Positions 53,482 to 62,670 of a stretch of 64,000 bases of DNA are shown here, one piece after another (position 1 is the first letter of the stretch; each line of letters begins with the position of its first letter). Made by a program: the position numbers and the translations under genes. The notes under the pieces were generated by a model. That model did no database searches, was not told where the DNA came from, and was given only the letters and a program-made list of their open reading frames with translations. Source of the DNA: GCA-2708415 sp964353185 (GTDB lineage Bacteria > Pseudomonadota > Alphaproteobacteria > Micavibrionales > Micavibrionaceae); NCBI GenBank assembly GCA_964353185.1, contig CAYGUV010000002.1, positions 62,001 through 126,000 of the forward strand. The letters are read 5' to 3'.

Positions 53482-54180
53482 ATGACAAATTCAAACACCC
53501 CTATTTTTTGCGCCATTGATAAGGCCAGTAAACAAGACGCCCTCAATATATGTAAGGCCATTGCCCCCCTTGGTATCGGCATTAAATTAGGGCTGGAATT
53601 TTTTAATGCTCTTGGGGCGCAAACCGTAAAAGATATTCAAGATTCTTTTCCAACTGTGCCCGTATTTTTAGATCTAAAATATCACGACATCCCTAATACT
53701 GTTGCGGGTGCTATTCGCGCGGTCACTCAACATGTTCAACCCGCTTATTTAAACATTCACGCCGCTGGCGGTCGCGAAATGATGATGGCTGCCAAAGCCG
53801 CCTGCCCTAAAGAAACAAAGCTTCTGGCCGTTACCATGCTCACTAGCTTGGATGAGACTGCTATATCAGAAGTCGGTTATGTCGATGGCTTATCTGATCG
53901 CGTTGTTCAAATGGCCAAATTAACAAAAGAATGCGGCCTCGATGGCGTTGTATGTTCGTCTCACGAAATTGAGCTTATCCGCGATGCATGTGGTGATGAC
54001 TTTATTCTTATGGTTCCTGGCATTCGCCCCATAGGAAGCAATGTAGGTGATCAAAAACGTATCATGACACCGCGTGAGGCCATAGATAAAGGTGCCACTC
54101 ATTTAGTAATAGGTCGTCCCATCACCCAAGCCAATGATCCTGGCCGCGCCGCACAAGACATTCTTGATTCCCTATCATGA
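53482..54180 (+). CDS. pyrF: Orotidine 5'-phosphate decarboxylase
   Basis: Last step of UMP synthesis. 232 residues; the catalytic lysine/aspartate centre is VFLDLKYHDIPNTVAGAIRA near 57-76. LLAVTMLTSLDETAISEVGY, GVVCSSHEI and MVPGIRP complete the TIM barrel. Its stop codon overlaps the start of trpF (ATGA). Confidence 0.97.
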   Translation: MTNSNTPIFCAIDKASKQDALNICKAIAPLGIGIKLGLEFFNALGAQTVKDIQDSFPTVPVFLDLKYHDIPNTVAGAIRAVTQHVQPAYLNIHAAGGREMMMAAKAACPKETKLLAVTMLTSLDETAISEVGYVDGLSDRVVQMAKLTKECGLDGVVCSSHEIELIRDACGDDFILMVPGIRPIGSNVGDQKRIMTPREAIDKGATHLVIGRPITQANDPGRAAQDILDSLS

Positions 54181-54809
54181 CCAAAATTAAAATTTGTGGG
54201 CTTTCAACGCCTGAAACAATTACCGCGGCCATTGATAATAAAGCAGACTTTATCGGTTTTGTTTTTTATGAACCCTCCCCCCGTCATTTAGAAATTGAAA
54301 CAGCCAAATATCTATCGAGCCAAGTTCCTGATACCGTTAAAACCGTCGGCTTATTTGTAAATCCTGATGATGACTATCTCACCCAAGTGTTAAATGAGGT
54401 ACCGCTTGATTTTATTCAGCTTCATGGCCATGAGACATCTGAACGCGCCTTAAAAATAAAAGAAAAATTTAAACGTCCCATCATAAAATCTTTTCCAATT
54501 TCATCCAAAAAAGATTTAAGCGCCATTAAAGATTTCGATGGTATTGCAAATTGGCTATTATTTGATGCAAAGCCAGAAACCCTTCCTGGCGGCAACGGTA
54601 AATCATTTGACTGGAATATTTTAAAAGACTTTAAATCAAAAACACCTTGGATGCTTGCAGGTGGCTTAAACCCAGATAATGTGACTTCGGCAATACGCAT
54701 TTTGAACCCAGATGCGGTGGATGTGTCCAGCGGTGTTGAAACCGCCACCCAAGGTAAAAAAGATACGAATAAAATTCACTCTTTTATTTTGGCTGCAAAA
54801 AAGGCATAA
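54177..54809 (+). CDS. trpF: Phosphoribosylanthranilate isomerase
   Basis: Third enzyme of tryptophan synthesis. 210 residues with KIKICGLSTPETITAAIDNK (catalytic Cys near 7), FIGFVFYEPSPRHL, DFIQLHGHETSE, LFDAKPETLPGGNGKSFDWN and DVSSGVETATQGKKD. Translationally coupled to pyrF by a four-base overlap and followed by trpB nine bases later. Confidence 0.96.
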   Translation: MTKIKICGLSTPETITAAIDNKADFIGFVFYEPSPRHLEIETAKYLSSQVPDTVKTVGLFVNPDDDYLTQVLNEVPLDFIQLHGHETSERALKIKEKFKRPIIKSFPISSKKDLSAIKDFDGIANWLLFDAKPETLPGGNGKSFDWNILKDFKSKTPWMLAGGLNPDNVTSAIRILNPDAVDVSSGVETATQGKKDTNKIHSFILAAKKA

Positions 54810-54818
54810 CATAGCCTT

Positions 54819-56045
54819 ATGAAGACAGAAAAAATGCAAACACCCAATAGTTTTAAAAATATGCCTGATGAAAATGGGCATTTTGGCCTTTATGGTGGCC
54901 GTTATGTTGCTGAAACGCTCATGCCGCTTATTCTAGAGGTTGAAAAACACTGGCACGCAGCCAAGGCAGACAATGCCTTTTGGGAAGAATTCCACCAATT
55001 GGCCGCTGACTACATTGGTCGCCCTTCACCTCTTTATTATGCCAAGGCCACAACTGAACATTTAGGCGGCGCAAAAGTCTACTTTAAACGTGATGAGCTA
55101 AATCATACGGGTGCCCATAAAATCAACCATTGCTTAGGCCAAATTTTGGTCGCCAAGCGTATGGGAAAACAAAAAATTATCGCTGAAACGGGCGCAGGCC
55201 AACATGGCGTAGCCACAGCAACCGTATGTGCATTATTTGATATGCCTTGTACAGTTTTTATGGGCGCAGAGGATATTGAGCGTCAAAAACCCAACGTCTT
55301 TCGTATGAAATTATTGGGCGCAGAGATCGTGCCTGTCACTTCTGGCTCAGGTACGTTAAAAGACGCCATGAACGAAGCCTTACGCCACTGGGTCGCAAAT
55401 GTTGAAGACACATATTATTTAATTGGTACCGTAGCAGGCCCACATCCATATCCTGAAATGGTACGTGATTTCCAATCGGTGATCGGTACAGAAACCAAAG
55501 AACAAATGCATACAAAGGAAGGGCGCTTACCTGATACCCTTGTTGCGTGTATTGGCGGCGGATCAAACGCAATGGGGCTGTTTTATCCTTTCCTTGACGA
55601 TAAAGACGTACAAATTATTGGTGTTGAAGCGGGCGGCCACGGCGTTAATACGGACAAACATGCCGCCAGTCTGAATGGCGGAACAGCTGGCATACTACAT
55701 GGCATGCGCAGCTATTTTCTTCAAAATGAAGATGGGCAAATTACTGAAGCGCACTCTATCTCTGCCGGATTAGATTACCCAGGGATCGGACCAGAACATG
55801 CCTATTTAAGTGATTTAAAACGCGCAAACTACGTGTCTGTTACGGATGATGAGGCGATGGAAGCATTTACCATGCTCGCCAAACTAGAAGGCATTATTCC
55901 CGCGCTTGAACCTGCGCATGCCTTTGCTCACGTGATGAAAATTGCCCCAACACTCCCTAAAGATCATATCATCGTGATGAACCTTTGTGGTCGTGGTGAT
56001 AAAGACATCTTCACTGCTGCGGAAAAATTAGGGATAGAAATATAA
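54819..56045 (+). CDS. trpB: Tryptophan synthase beta subunit
   Basis: Condenses indole and serine with PLP. 408 residues; the PLP lysine is Lys101 in ELNHTGAHKINHCLGQILVA. AETGAGQHGVATATVCALF, CIGGGSNAMGLFYPF (phosphate-binding glycine loop) and GLDYPGIGPEHAYLSDLKRA follow. A second in-frame ATG at 54834 is possible. The stop shares a base with the trpA start. Confidence 0.97.
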   Translation: MKTEKMQTPNSFKNMPDENGHFGLYGGRYVAETLMPLILEVEKHWHAAKADNAFWEEFHQLAADYIGRPSPLYYAKATTEHLGGAKVYFKRDELNHTGAHKINHCLGQILVAKRMGKQKIIAETGAGQHGVATATVCALFDMPCTVFMGAEDIERQKPNVFRMKLLGAEIVPVTSGSGTLKDAMNEALRHWVANVEDTYYLIGTVAGPHPYPEMVRDFQSVIGTETKEQMHTKEGRLPDTLVACIGGGSNAMGLFYPFLDDKDVQIIGVEAGGHGVNTDKHAASLNGGTAGILHGMRSYFLQNEDGQITEAHSISAGLDYPGIGPEHAYLSDLKRANYVSVTDDEAMEAFTMLAKLEGIIPALEPAHAFAHVMKIAPTLPKDHIIVMNLCGRGDKDIFTAAEKLGIEI

Positions 56046-56839
56046 TGAGCCGTATTCAAAAAACATTTCACACCTTGAAAGCCGAAAATAAAAAAGGTCT
56101 TGTGACATTTATCACTGCGGGCGACCCAGACGTACAGCAAAGCTTATCTGTTTTAGAATCTCTTCCCAACGCGGGTGCAGATTTTATCGAAATTGGTATG
56201 CCTTTTACCGATCCCATGGCCGATGGTCCCGCCATCCAAGCCAGCAGTCTACGCGCCCTTGATAATGGAATGAATGTAAAAGGCGTCATAGATATGGTTC
56301 GCAAATTCCGCGCCCAAAATGATACAACGCCAATCATCCTGATGGGATACTTCAACCCAATTTATAATTACGGCTGTACGTCTTTTGTCAAAGATGCAAA
56401 AGACGTGGGCGTTGACGGCCTTATTATCGTTGATCTGCCTCCTGAAGAAGATGCCGAGCTTAGAATTCCTGCCCAAGAAGTTGGGTTAGATTTTATCAAG
56501 CTTGTTACCCCAACAACAATTGGTTCACGCCTTGATACGGTACTTAATAACGCTAGTGGATTCATTTATTATGTATCCATCGCAGGCGTAACAGGCACAA
56601 AATCAGCCAATATTGATGCAGTCGGTGCCCATATTAAACAAATTAAAGAAAAAACAGATATTCCTGTCGCTGTTGGTTTTGGAATTAAAACTCCCGATGA
56701 TGCGGCTAAAATGGCTCAAATCTGTGATGGAGTAGTTGTTGGCTCCGCCATTGTTGATAATATGCTTAAAAATCAAAACTCTACCAACATGATAGAAATT
56801 ATCAGCCAACAAGTTAAAGCTTTAAAAAGCGCAATATAG
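56045..56839 (+). CDS. trpA: Tryptophan synthase alpha subunit
   Basis: Releases indole from indole-3-glycerol phosphate and passes it to TrpB. 264 residues, with LVTFITAGDPDVQQSLSVLE, the catalytic Glu in FIEIGMPFTDPMADGPAIQA near 47-66, catalytic Asp in GLIIVDLPPEEDAEL, and VGFGIKTPDDAAKM. Overlaps trpB by one base, so the two subunits are co-translated. Confidence 0.97.
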   Translation: MSRIQKTFHTLKAENKKGLVTFITAGDPDVQQSLSVLESLPNAGADFIEIGMPFTDPMADGPAIQASSLRALDNGMNVKGVIDMVRKFRAQNDTTPIILMGYFNPIYNYGCTSFVKDAKDVGVDGLIIVDLPPEEDAELRIPAQEVGLDFIKLVTPTTIGSRLDTVLNNASGFIYYVSIAGVTGTKSANIDAVGAHIKQIKEKTDIPVAVGFGIKTPDDAAKMAQICDGVVVGSAIVDNMLKNQNSTNMIEIISQQVKALKSAI

Positions 56840-56917
56840 TTGCGTTTAACCCCAAATATACGCTAAAAATATTATCAGAATGAATGCTTAAAAGCGGTAA
56901 TAAAGAAAGTAGTAAAC

Positions 56918-57904
56918 ATGAACTGGTTATCAAACTTTATAAAACCTTCTATTAAATCCCTAGTTGGGGAGCAAAAAGACGTCCCTGATAATCTCTGGCA
57001 AAAATGCTCTTCTTGCGAAGGTATGCTATTTCACAAAGAATTAAAGGCAAACGACAATGTTTGTTATCATTGTGACTTCCACATGACCATCAGCGTAACA
57101 GATCGTCTGACCTTAATGTTTGATGAAGGAAATTTTGATACGATTAAACTTCCTTCTGTACCGCACGACCCTTTAAAATTTAAAGACCGTAAAAAATATG
57201 CCGATCGCCTCAAAGATACCAAAGCCAAAACAGGTGCAGATGATGCATTAATGATTGGTGTTGGTAAAATTGGCAAACAAAATGCAGTTATTGCCGCCTT
57301 TAATTTTGCCTTTATGGGTGGATCCATGGGAACCGCCGTTGGTGAAGGAATTGTCCGCGCCGCAGAAGAAGCGATTAAAACAAAATCTGCGCTTATCATT
57401 GTGCCCGCCTCTGGCGGCGCGCGTATGCAAGAAGGGATGCTATCTCTTATGCAGATGCCGCGTACAATTATTGCCGTGGATATGGTCAAGGAAGAAGGGC
57501 TGCCTTACATCGTGCTTCTCGTCAATCCAACAACGGGTGGGGTAAGTGCTTCATTTGCAATGGTTGGTGATATCCACCTGGCTGAGCCAGGCGCTACAAT
57601 CGGTTTTGCCGGACGTCGCGTGATCGAAGAAACAGTGCGCGAAACATTACCAGATGATTTCCAAACAGCCGAATATTTATTGGAACACGGAATGGTCGAT
57701 ATGGTTGTTCACCGTAAAGATTTAAATGAAAAAATTGGTATTTTCTTATCCCTGCTAATGGATAAAACAAAAAACCCTGATTATAAAAATAAGAAAACAA
57801 AAACCAGCAAAGATTTTATTGGCAAGACAGATAAATTATTAAATCCTCCTGCCAATAGTGGAAATGCTCTAAAAGCAAAAATAAAAAAAGTAGCAAAAGC
57901 CTAA
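56918..57904 (+). CDS. accD: Acetyl-CoA carboxylase carboxyltransferase beta subunit
   Basis: With AccA transfers CO2 from carboxybiotin to acetyl-CoA. 328 residues; the N-terminal four-cysteine zinc finger uses Cys30, 33, 49 and 52. The crotonase-like core shows MGGSMGTAVGEGIVRAAEEA, VPASGGARMQEGMLSLMQMP, LVNPTTGGVSASFAMVGDI and GFAGRRVIEETVRETLPDDF. The trpBA-accD-folC order is conserved in alphaproteobacteria. Confidence 0.97.
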   Translation: MNWLSNFIKPSIKSLVGEQKDVPDNLWQKCSSCEGMLFHKELKANDNVCYHCDFHMTISVTDRLTLMFDEGNFDTIKLPSVPHDPLKFKDRKKYADRLKDTKAKTGADDALMIGVGKIGKQNAVIAAFNFAFMGGSMGTAVGEGIVRAAEEAIKTKSALIIVPASGGARMQEGMLSLMQMPRTIIAVDMVKEEGLPYIVLLVNPTTGGVSASFAMVGDIHLAEPGATIGFAGRRVIEETVRETLPDDFQTAEYLLEHGMVDMVVHRKDLNEKIGIFLSLLMDKTKNPDYKNKKTKTSKDFIGKTDKLLNPPANSGNALKAKIKKVAKA

Positions 57905-59260
57905 TTGACTAAAAACTTTTATAATAAAAGTAATGATCCAGCGGTTGAAAAACAACTGGATGATTTACTTCAATCTTTATATTACTTGCACAGCAAAGAA
58001 ATTGATTATTCTTTAGATCGCCTATTAGCTTTTCTTGAAAAGATAGGTAATCCGCATTTTAAACTCCCTCCTGTTATTCATATCGCAGGCACCAATGGAA
58101 AAGGCTCAACCCTTGCGTCCCTTAGGCGATTATTAGAAGCCTCCAACAAACGCGTGCATGTTTACACATCACCACATTTGGTTCATCCGACAGAGCGTAT
58201 TGTACTGGGCGGTGAGCCTATTTCCACGGAATCACTTATTTATATTTTAAAAGAATGCCTTCGCATCAATGATGGCGCGCCCATTACCTTTTTTGAAATA
58301 TTTACTGCGGCTACTTTTCTGGTCATGAGCCGTACGCCAGCTGACTACACCTTATTAGAAACAGGAATGGGCGGAAGATTGGATGCAACCAATGTTGTAC
58401 CAAACCCAATCTGTACAATCATTTCAACCATATCAAAAGACCATAGCGAATTTTTAGGCGATAATATTTTAGACATTGCCAGTGAAAAAGCCGCCATAAT
58501 GAAGGCTGGCGTTCCTTGCATTATTAATCATCAAACTGGTATCGCAACCAAAGCGGGCATTAATAAAGTTTTCCAAAAACAATCCCAAAGCTTATCCCCA
58601 GTGTCACCGCTTTATCAATATGGGTCAGATTTTAAAATTGAAACGGGCTTAAACGGATCAAATTTCATATGGGACGACCAATTAATTCCCCTCGCACCTT
58701 TTAATCTGGTGGGGACACATCAAACTTACAATATTGGTTCAGCCATCGCCGCCTATCGCATCATTATGGGTCAACACTTTGATCCCACTATATTATCCCC
58801 AGACCATCCGCAAAATGCCTTGGGGACAATATTTTGGCCGGGGCGATTACAAAAAATTACGGAAGGCAGCCTATTTGATCAAATAAAACCAACGCAAGAG
58901 CTTTGGATTGATGGCGGCCACAATGACAGCGCGGGTGAATTCTTGGCACAGCAAGCCAAAATTTGGCACGACCAAGATTCTCGCCCCCTTACCGTGATTA
59001 TTGCCATGGTTAATCGCAAAACACCCGCTGAATTTTTATCCCCCCTCCTTTCCCATGAATCTCAAATCATTTGCACCACTATTCCTAATGAAAAAGACAC
59101 ATATAGCGCGGAAGAATTATACGAAAAGATCAAACCATTAGAATTCAACAATTTGACCTGTGCCGAAAACATTCAAGCGGCTTTAGCGCAGGTTTCAAAC
59201 GAAAACGCCCGCATTTTGGCCACTGGATCCCTTTATTTCATGGGCGCCTTATTGCGTTAA
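57905..59260 (+). CDS. folC: Folylpolyglutamate synthase / dihydrofolate synthase
   Basis: Adds glutamate to dihydropteroate and to reduced folates. 451 residues from a TTG that immediately follows the accD stop; no Shine-Dalgarno is evident, so it probably relies on coupling. HIAGTNGKGSTLASLRRLLE holds the P-loop near 60-68. LVHPTERIVLGGEP, YTLLETGMGGRLDATNVV, and DGGHNDSAGEFLAQQ (usually DGAHN) follow. A hairpin terminator lies just downstream. Confidence 0.94.
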   Translation: MTKNFYNKSNDPAVEKQLDDLLQSLYYLHSKEIDYSLDRLLAFLEKIGNPHFKLPPVIHIAGTNGKGSTLASLRRLLEASNKRVHVYTSPHLVHPTERIVLGGEPISTESLIYILKECLRINDGAPITFFEIFTAATFLVMSRTPADYTLLETGMGGRLDATNVVPNPICTIISTISKDHSEFLGDNILDIASEKAAIMKAGVPCIINHQTGIATKAGINKVFQKQSQSLSPVSPLYQYGSDFKIETGLNGSNFIWDDQLIPLAPFNLVGTHQTYNIGSAIAAYRIIMGQHFDPTILSPDHPQNALGTIFWPGRLQKITEGSLFDQIKPTQELWIDGGHNDSAGEFLAQQAKIWHDQDSRPLTVIIAMVNRKTPAEFLSPLLSHESQIICTTIPNEKDTYSAEELYEKIKPLEFNNLTCAENIQAALAQVSNENARILATGSLYFMGALLR

Positions 59261-59272
59261 AATAATCCTTTA

Positions 59273-59304
59273 AAAGGCTCCTTTATTAGGAGCCTTTGCC
59301 TTAT
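59273..59304 (+). terminator. Terminator candidate after folC
   Basis: AAAGGCTCC (59273-59281) pairs perfectly with GGAGCCTTT (59289-59297) around a seven-base loop. The downstream sequence GCCTTATTT has only an interrupted T-tract. Confidence 0.6.
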
Positions 59305-59402
59305 TTGACTCTTTTGCCCAAAATTCACCGTTTATGTGCCCTAATATTGTATCTTTTTCCAAATATCCTTATGATTGATGTAAATAACTAGAAAGAAACC
59401 TT

Positions 59403-60101
59403 ATGGCTCATAATATCGCACTTATTGACGATGATCGTAACATTCTCACTTCAGTTTCTATGTCTTTAGAAGCAGAAGGATTTAACGTGAAAACCTACAA
59501 TGATGGTGAAGAAGGCCTTGCAGGTATTACATCGTCCCCACCTGATTTGGTTGTACTAGACATCAAAATGCCCCGCATGGACGGGATGGAGGTTCTAAGC
59601 AAACTGCGCGAAAAATCTGCGCTTCCTGTTATTTTCTTAACATCTAAAGATGATGAAGTTGATGAGGTTATTGGTCTACGTATGGGTGCAGATGATTATA
59701 TCACCAAACCTTTCTCCCAACGTCTTTTGATTGAGCGTATCCGCGCCCTATTACGTCGTCAGCAATTACAGGCTGAGCCTGAAAAAGTAAACGAAGACGA
59801 GCTAACGGAGCGCGGCGACTTACGCCTTGATGATTCACGCCATCTATGTACTTGGAAAGGGGATGCGGTGAACTTAACTGTTACAGAATATCTCCTCGTC
59901 AAAGCCTTAGCTCAGCGCCCTGGTCACGTAAAAAACAGAGATCAGTTGATTGATTTGGCATATGGTGAGAATATCTATGTAGATGACAGAACAATCGACA
60001 GCCACATCAAGAGAGTCCGCAAAAAATTCAAAGCGGTGGACAAAGCGTTTAACCAAATTGAAACGCTTTATGGGATCGGATACCGATATAAAGAACAATA
60101 A
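59403..60101 (+). CDS. chvI: OmpR-family response regulator, ChvI type
   Basis: 232 residues. Receiver domain with LIDDDRN at the start, phosphoacceptor Asp53 in LVVLDIKMPRMDGMEVLSKL, and ADDYITKPFSQRLLIERIRA. A winged-helix DNA-binding domain (about 135-230) includes TVTEYLLVKALAQRPGHVKN and YVDDRTIDSHIKRVRKKF. IDSHIKRVRKKFK and pairing with a ChvG-like kinase point to the ChvG/ChvI envelope-acid-stress system of alphaproteobacteria; regulon here unknown. Its end overlaps the kinase start. Confidence 0.93.
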   Translation: MAHNIALIDDDRNILTSVSMSLEAEGFNVKTYNDGEEGLAGITSSPPDLVVLDIKMPRMDGMEVLSKLREKSALPVIFLTSKDDEVDEVIGLRMGADDYITKPFSQRLLIERIRALLRRQQLQAEPEKVNEDELTERGDLRLDDSRHLCTWKGDAVNLTVTEYLLVKALAQRPGHVKNRDQLIDLAYGENIYVDDRTIDSHIKRVRKKFKAVDKAFNQIETLYGIGYRYKEQ

Positions 60102-61830
60102 AGCCTTCCCCCTCTTTAAACGCCAGACCTCTAAAGATAACTACGACTCCGAAAATCGTTATGTCATAGAGAAACGGTGGAGCGCCAGTTCAGAAAAAAT
60201 GAGCTCCCTGACAATTCGTATTTTGTCAGTCAATATCATCGCGATTATGATTTTGGGTATCGGTATTCTTTATCTAGGGCAATATACCGATAGCCTTATT
60301 GAAGGGGAACTAAAGTCAATGCGCGCCGAAGCAAAATTTACTTCAGGCGCGCTTTCTGCGGGGGCTGTACGTCCTGTCTTTCAACTCTCACCAATACCCT
60401 TTACCGACCCTCTCGAAATAGAAGCTATTAAACCAACACTTGCCAGACGCATGGTCAGCCGATTAGGCAATAGCGGAACAAGCCGTATTATCCTGTTTGG
60501 TGTTGATGGCGCGGTTTTAGCAGACACGCAAAATTTATCGAAACAGCGTGATGAAATCGAACGTCAAGAATTACAAAACCCGAATAAAGAATTAAGCATT
60601 GGATATCTATTTGATCAATCCGCCGCAAGATTTTTGGACGTCATTCCTTCACAAACAAAATTAGAAAAATTTCCTGTAGATTTGATTGGTGATGTTTTTA
60701 AATTCCCCGATTCAAAACAAGCCATGATCGGTGAAATTAGTACTTCTGCTTGGAAAACATCTGATGGCGATATTATTTTAACTGCAGCTGCCCCCATACA
60801 AAAATTGAAACAAGTTTTGGGGGTTGTACTTTTATCAAGGGATGGCTCAGAACTTGAACAAAAAATTGCTGATATACGCGTCGATGTATTTCGCGTTTTC
60901 TTAGGGTCGCTAGGCATTACAGTCATGTTATCCATTTATTTATCTGGTTTAATTGGCAAACCTTTAAAACGACTTGCTGTAGCCGCAGAAGCCGTTCGAA
61001 CAGGAAAAGGGAAATACACCGAAATCCCAGATCTAAGCGACCGCGGCGATGAAATTGGGGAGCTTTCCCTTGTTTTACGCGATATGACCAATGCCCTGTG
61101 GGAACGGATGAATACCATTGAACGTTTTGCAGCTGATGTGTCGCACGAAATTAAAAATCCGCTCACGTCACTTCGAAGTGCTGTTGAAACAGCCTCACGT
61201 ATCAAAGATGAAGAAAAACGAGAAAAACTAATGGAGGTTATCAACCATGATGTTCGTCGATTAGACCGCCTCATCAGCGATATCTCAAGCGCATCGCGCC
61301 TTGATGCAGAATTAACGCGCGATGAAATGGATCGTGTTGATTTGGCAAATCTTTTATACCGCTTGCGCGATGCGTACAAAAAGCCGATTGATCGCGTTGA
61401 TGATGATTTAAAAAGTAACGATGGACAAATAAATGTAGTCATTGAAAACGGTGCAACTATTCACGTTTTAGGAAACGAAGATCGTTTATCCCAAGTATTC
61501 GGAAACCTGATTAGTAACGCTTTATCATTTTCGCCTGCTCAAAAATCTATTACCTTAACCATAAAAAAATCACGCCATAATGATTTTATTGAAACATGGG
61601 TTGAAGATCACGGGCCTGGCATTCCCCATAACAAACTTGAAACTATTTTTGATCGTTTTTATTCTGAAAGACCTGAAAACGAAGCCTATGGAGGGCATTC
61701 CGGCTTAGGTCTGTCGATTTCTAAACAAATCATTGACGCGCATGAGGGTCAAATAATTGCTGAAAATATAAAAAACTCTGATAATAAAACAATCGGTGCA
61801 CGCTTTATCGTGCGTTTAAAAGAAGCATAA
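60070..61830 (+). CDS. chvG: Sensor histidine kinase, ChvG type
   Basis: 586 residues from the ATG at 60070, overlapping the regulator by 32 bases; the frame is open back to 59983 and a later Met would also serve. TMs lie at about 49-70 and 277-296 with a periplasmic sensor of about 205 residues between. A HAMP domain follows (GKPLKRLAVAAEAVRTGKGK), then the H-box with His359 in AADVSHEIKNPLTSLRSAVE. The ATPase has N-box VFGNLISNALSFSP, G1 VEDHGPGIP and G2 GGHSGLGLSISKQI. The usual downstream hprK/PTS genes are not present here. Confidence 0.92.
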   Translation: MGSDTDIKNNKAFPLFKRQTSKDNYDSENRYVIEKRWSASSEKMSSLTIRILSVNIIAIMILGIGILYLGQYTDSLIEGELKSMRAEAKFTSGALSAGAVRPVFQLSPIPFTDPLEIEAIKPTLARRMVSRLGNSGTSRIILFGVDGAVLADTQNLSKQRDEIERQELQNPNKELSIGYLFDQSAARFLDVIPSQTKLEKFPVDLIGDVFKFPDSKQAMIGEISTSAWKTSDGDIILTAAAPIQKLKQVLGVVLLSRDGSELEQKIADIRVDVFRVFLGSLGITVMLSIYLSGLIGKPLKRLAVAAEAVRTGKGKYTEIPDLSDRGDEIGELSLVLRDMTNALWERMNTIERFAADVSHEIKNPLTSLRSAVETASRIKDEEKREKLMEVINHDVRRLDRLISDISSASRLDAELTRDEMDRVDLANLLYRLRDAYKKPIDRVDDDLKSNDGQINVVIENGATIHVLGNEDRLSQVFGNLISNALSFSPAQKSITLTIKKSRHNDFIETWVEDHGPGIPHNKLETIFDRFYSERPENEAYGGHSGLGLSISKQIIDAHEGQIIAENIKNSDNKTIGARFIVRLKEA

Positions 61831-61831
61831 A

Positions 61832-62419
61832 ATGGAAAAAGAAATTTTTACGCTTATCGGAATCTTATTTATGCTGGCGAGTTACAGCATTTATATTTTT
61901 TCTATTTTCAAAGGTGAAACGCGCCCTCATCCATTTTCATGGTTTATCTGGGGATTATTAACCGCAATCGGATTTTTCGCACAAATATCAGATGGCGCAG
62001 GAATTGGCGCATCGATCACTTTTTTATCAGCGGCTATTTCTTTTGGAATAGCTATAATAGGATATATACAACGTGAAAATATTGTTATTTCAAAAAGTGA
62101 TAAATGGGCATTTATTTTATCTCTAACCGCCATACCATTATGGCTCATAACACAAACGCCTTTATGGTCTGTCTTACTCATTACATTCATTGATCTGGCA
62201 GGCTTTTATCCTACTTTTAGAAAAAGCTGGTTTCATCCAGAGCAAGAATCAATATCTAGTTTTGCGCTTGGTGGGTTTAAACATCTTTTTACCGTGCTTG
62301 CCCTGCAAAACTATTCGATTATTACAGCGCTATTTCCAATATCTCTTGTGATATCAAACGCCGCTTTAATTATGCTAATTTATTACAGAAAATTTCAACT
62401 TAATAAGCAGCCTTACTAA
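61832..62419 (+). CDS. Hypothetical multi-pass membrane protein, 195 aa
   Basis: Six or seven hydrophobic helices. Conserved-looking loop segments are GETRPHPFSWFIWGLLTAIG near residues 28-47, AQISDGAGIGA, and DLAGFYPTFRKSWFHPEQES near 122-141. Proteins of this shape are widespread and unassigned. A Pro-Ser-Trp helix start and internal two-fold look faintly recall PQ-loop transporters, but I cannot support that. It begins one base after the kinase stop, so it may be co-transcribed with the two-component genes. Confidence 0.8.
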   Translation: MEKEIFTLIGILFMLASYSIYIFSIFKGETRPHPFSWFIWGLLTAIGFFAQISDGAGIGASITFLSAAISFGIAIIGYIQRENIVISKSDKWAFILSLTAIPLWLITQTPLWSVLLITFIDLAGFYPTFRKSWFHPEQESISSFALGGFKHLFTVLALQNYSIITALFPISLVISNAALIMLIYYRKFQLNKQPY

Positions 62420-62546
62420 TTTTTTTGATTGGCATGATCGGGCCATTGAAAGTAACAGAAAACTTGTCTTTGTCATCTTCCCTACGCGCTGTATCAAAAT
62501 TTGTGTTTATTTCTGCACTTTTATTTTTACTAAGCTCTGTTGTCAC
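62400..62546 (-). CDS. Small hypothetical protein, 48 aa, GTG start
   Basis: A complete 48-residue frame on the minus strand in the gap before ahcY. It uses a GTG at 62544-62546 with AAGGAG eight bases upstream, one of the cleaner ribosome-binding sites in the window. The protein starts with TTELSKNKSAEINTNF, and continues with FSVTFNGPIMPIKKIS. It is polar and basic without TM or signal peptide. Its last 20 bases overlap the end of the plus-strand membrane protein gene. No relative recognised; coding status rests on the start signal and frame alone. Confidence 0.5.
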   Translation of the reverse strand: MTTELSKNKSAEINTNFDTARREDDKDKFSVTFNGPIMPIKKISKAAY

Positions 62547-62670
62547 ACCTATTTCTCCTTAGATAGTCACGGCAAATACTTGCATTTACGTCATTTACCC
62601 ATTAAGTCTTACAGGATAAGAGTTACCAAATAGTAAATATTTACATAAGAATTAATTTAAGAGAAAAACC

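Noticed and set aside
57067..57489. 140-codon minus-strand frame
   Set aside because: Antisense to accD, whose zinc finger and catalytic core are fully accounted for.
60936..61442. 168-codon minus-strand frame
   Set aside because: Ser/Arg-rich translation typical of the reverse of a coding region; lies inside the ChvG-like kinase gene.
62547..62670. SAM- or SAH-type riboswitch before ahcY
   Set aside because: Such switches are known at methyl-cycle genes in proteobacteria, but I could not find the conserved core segments in this AT-rich leader.
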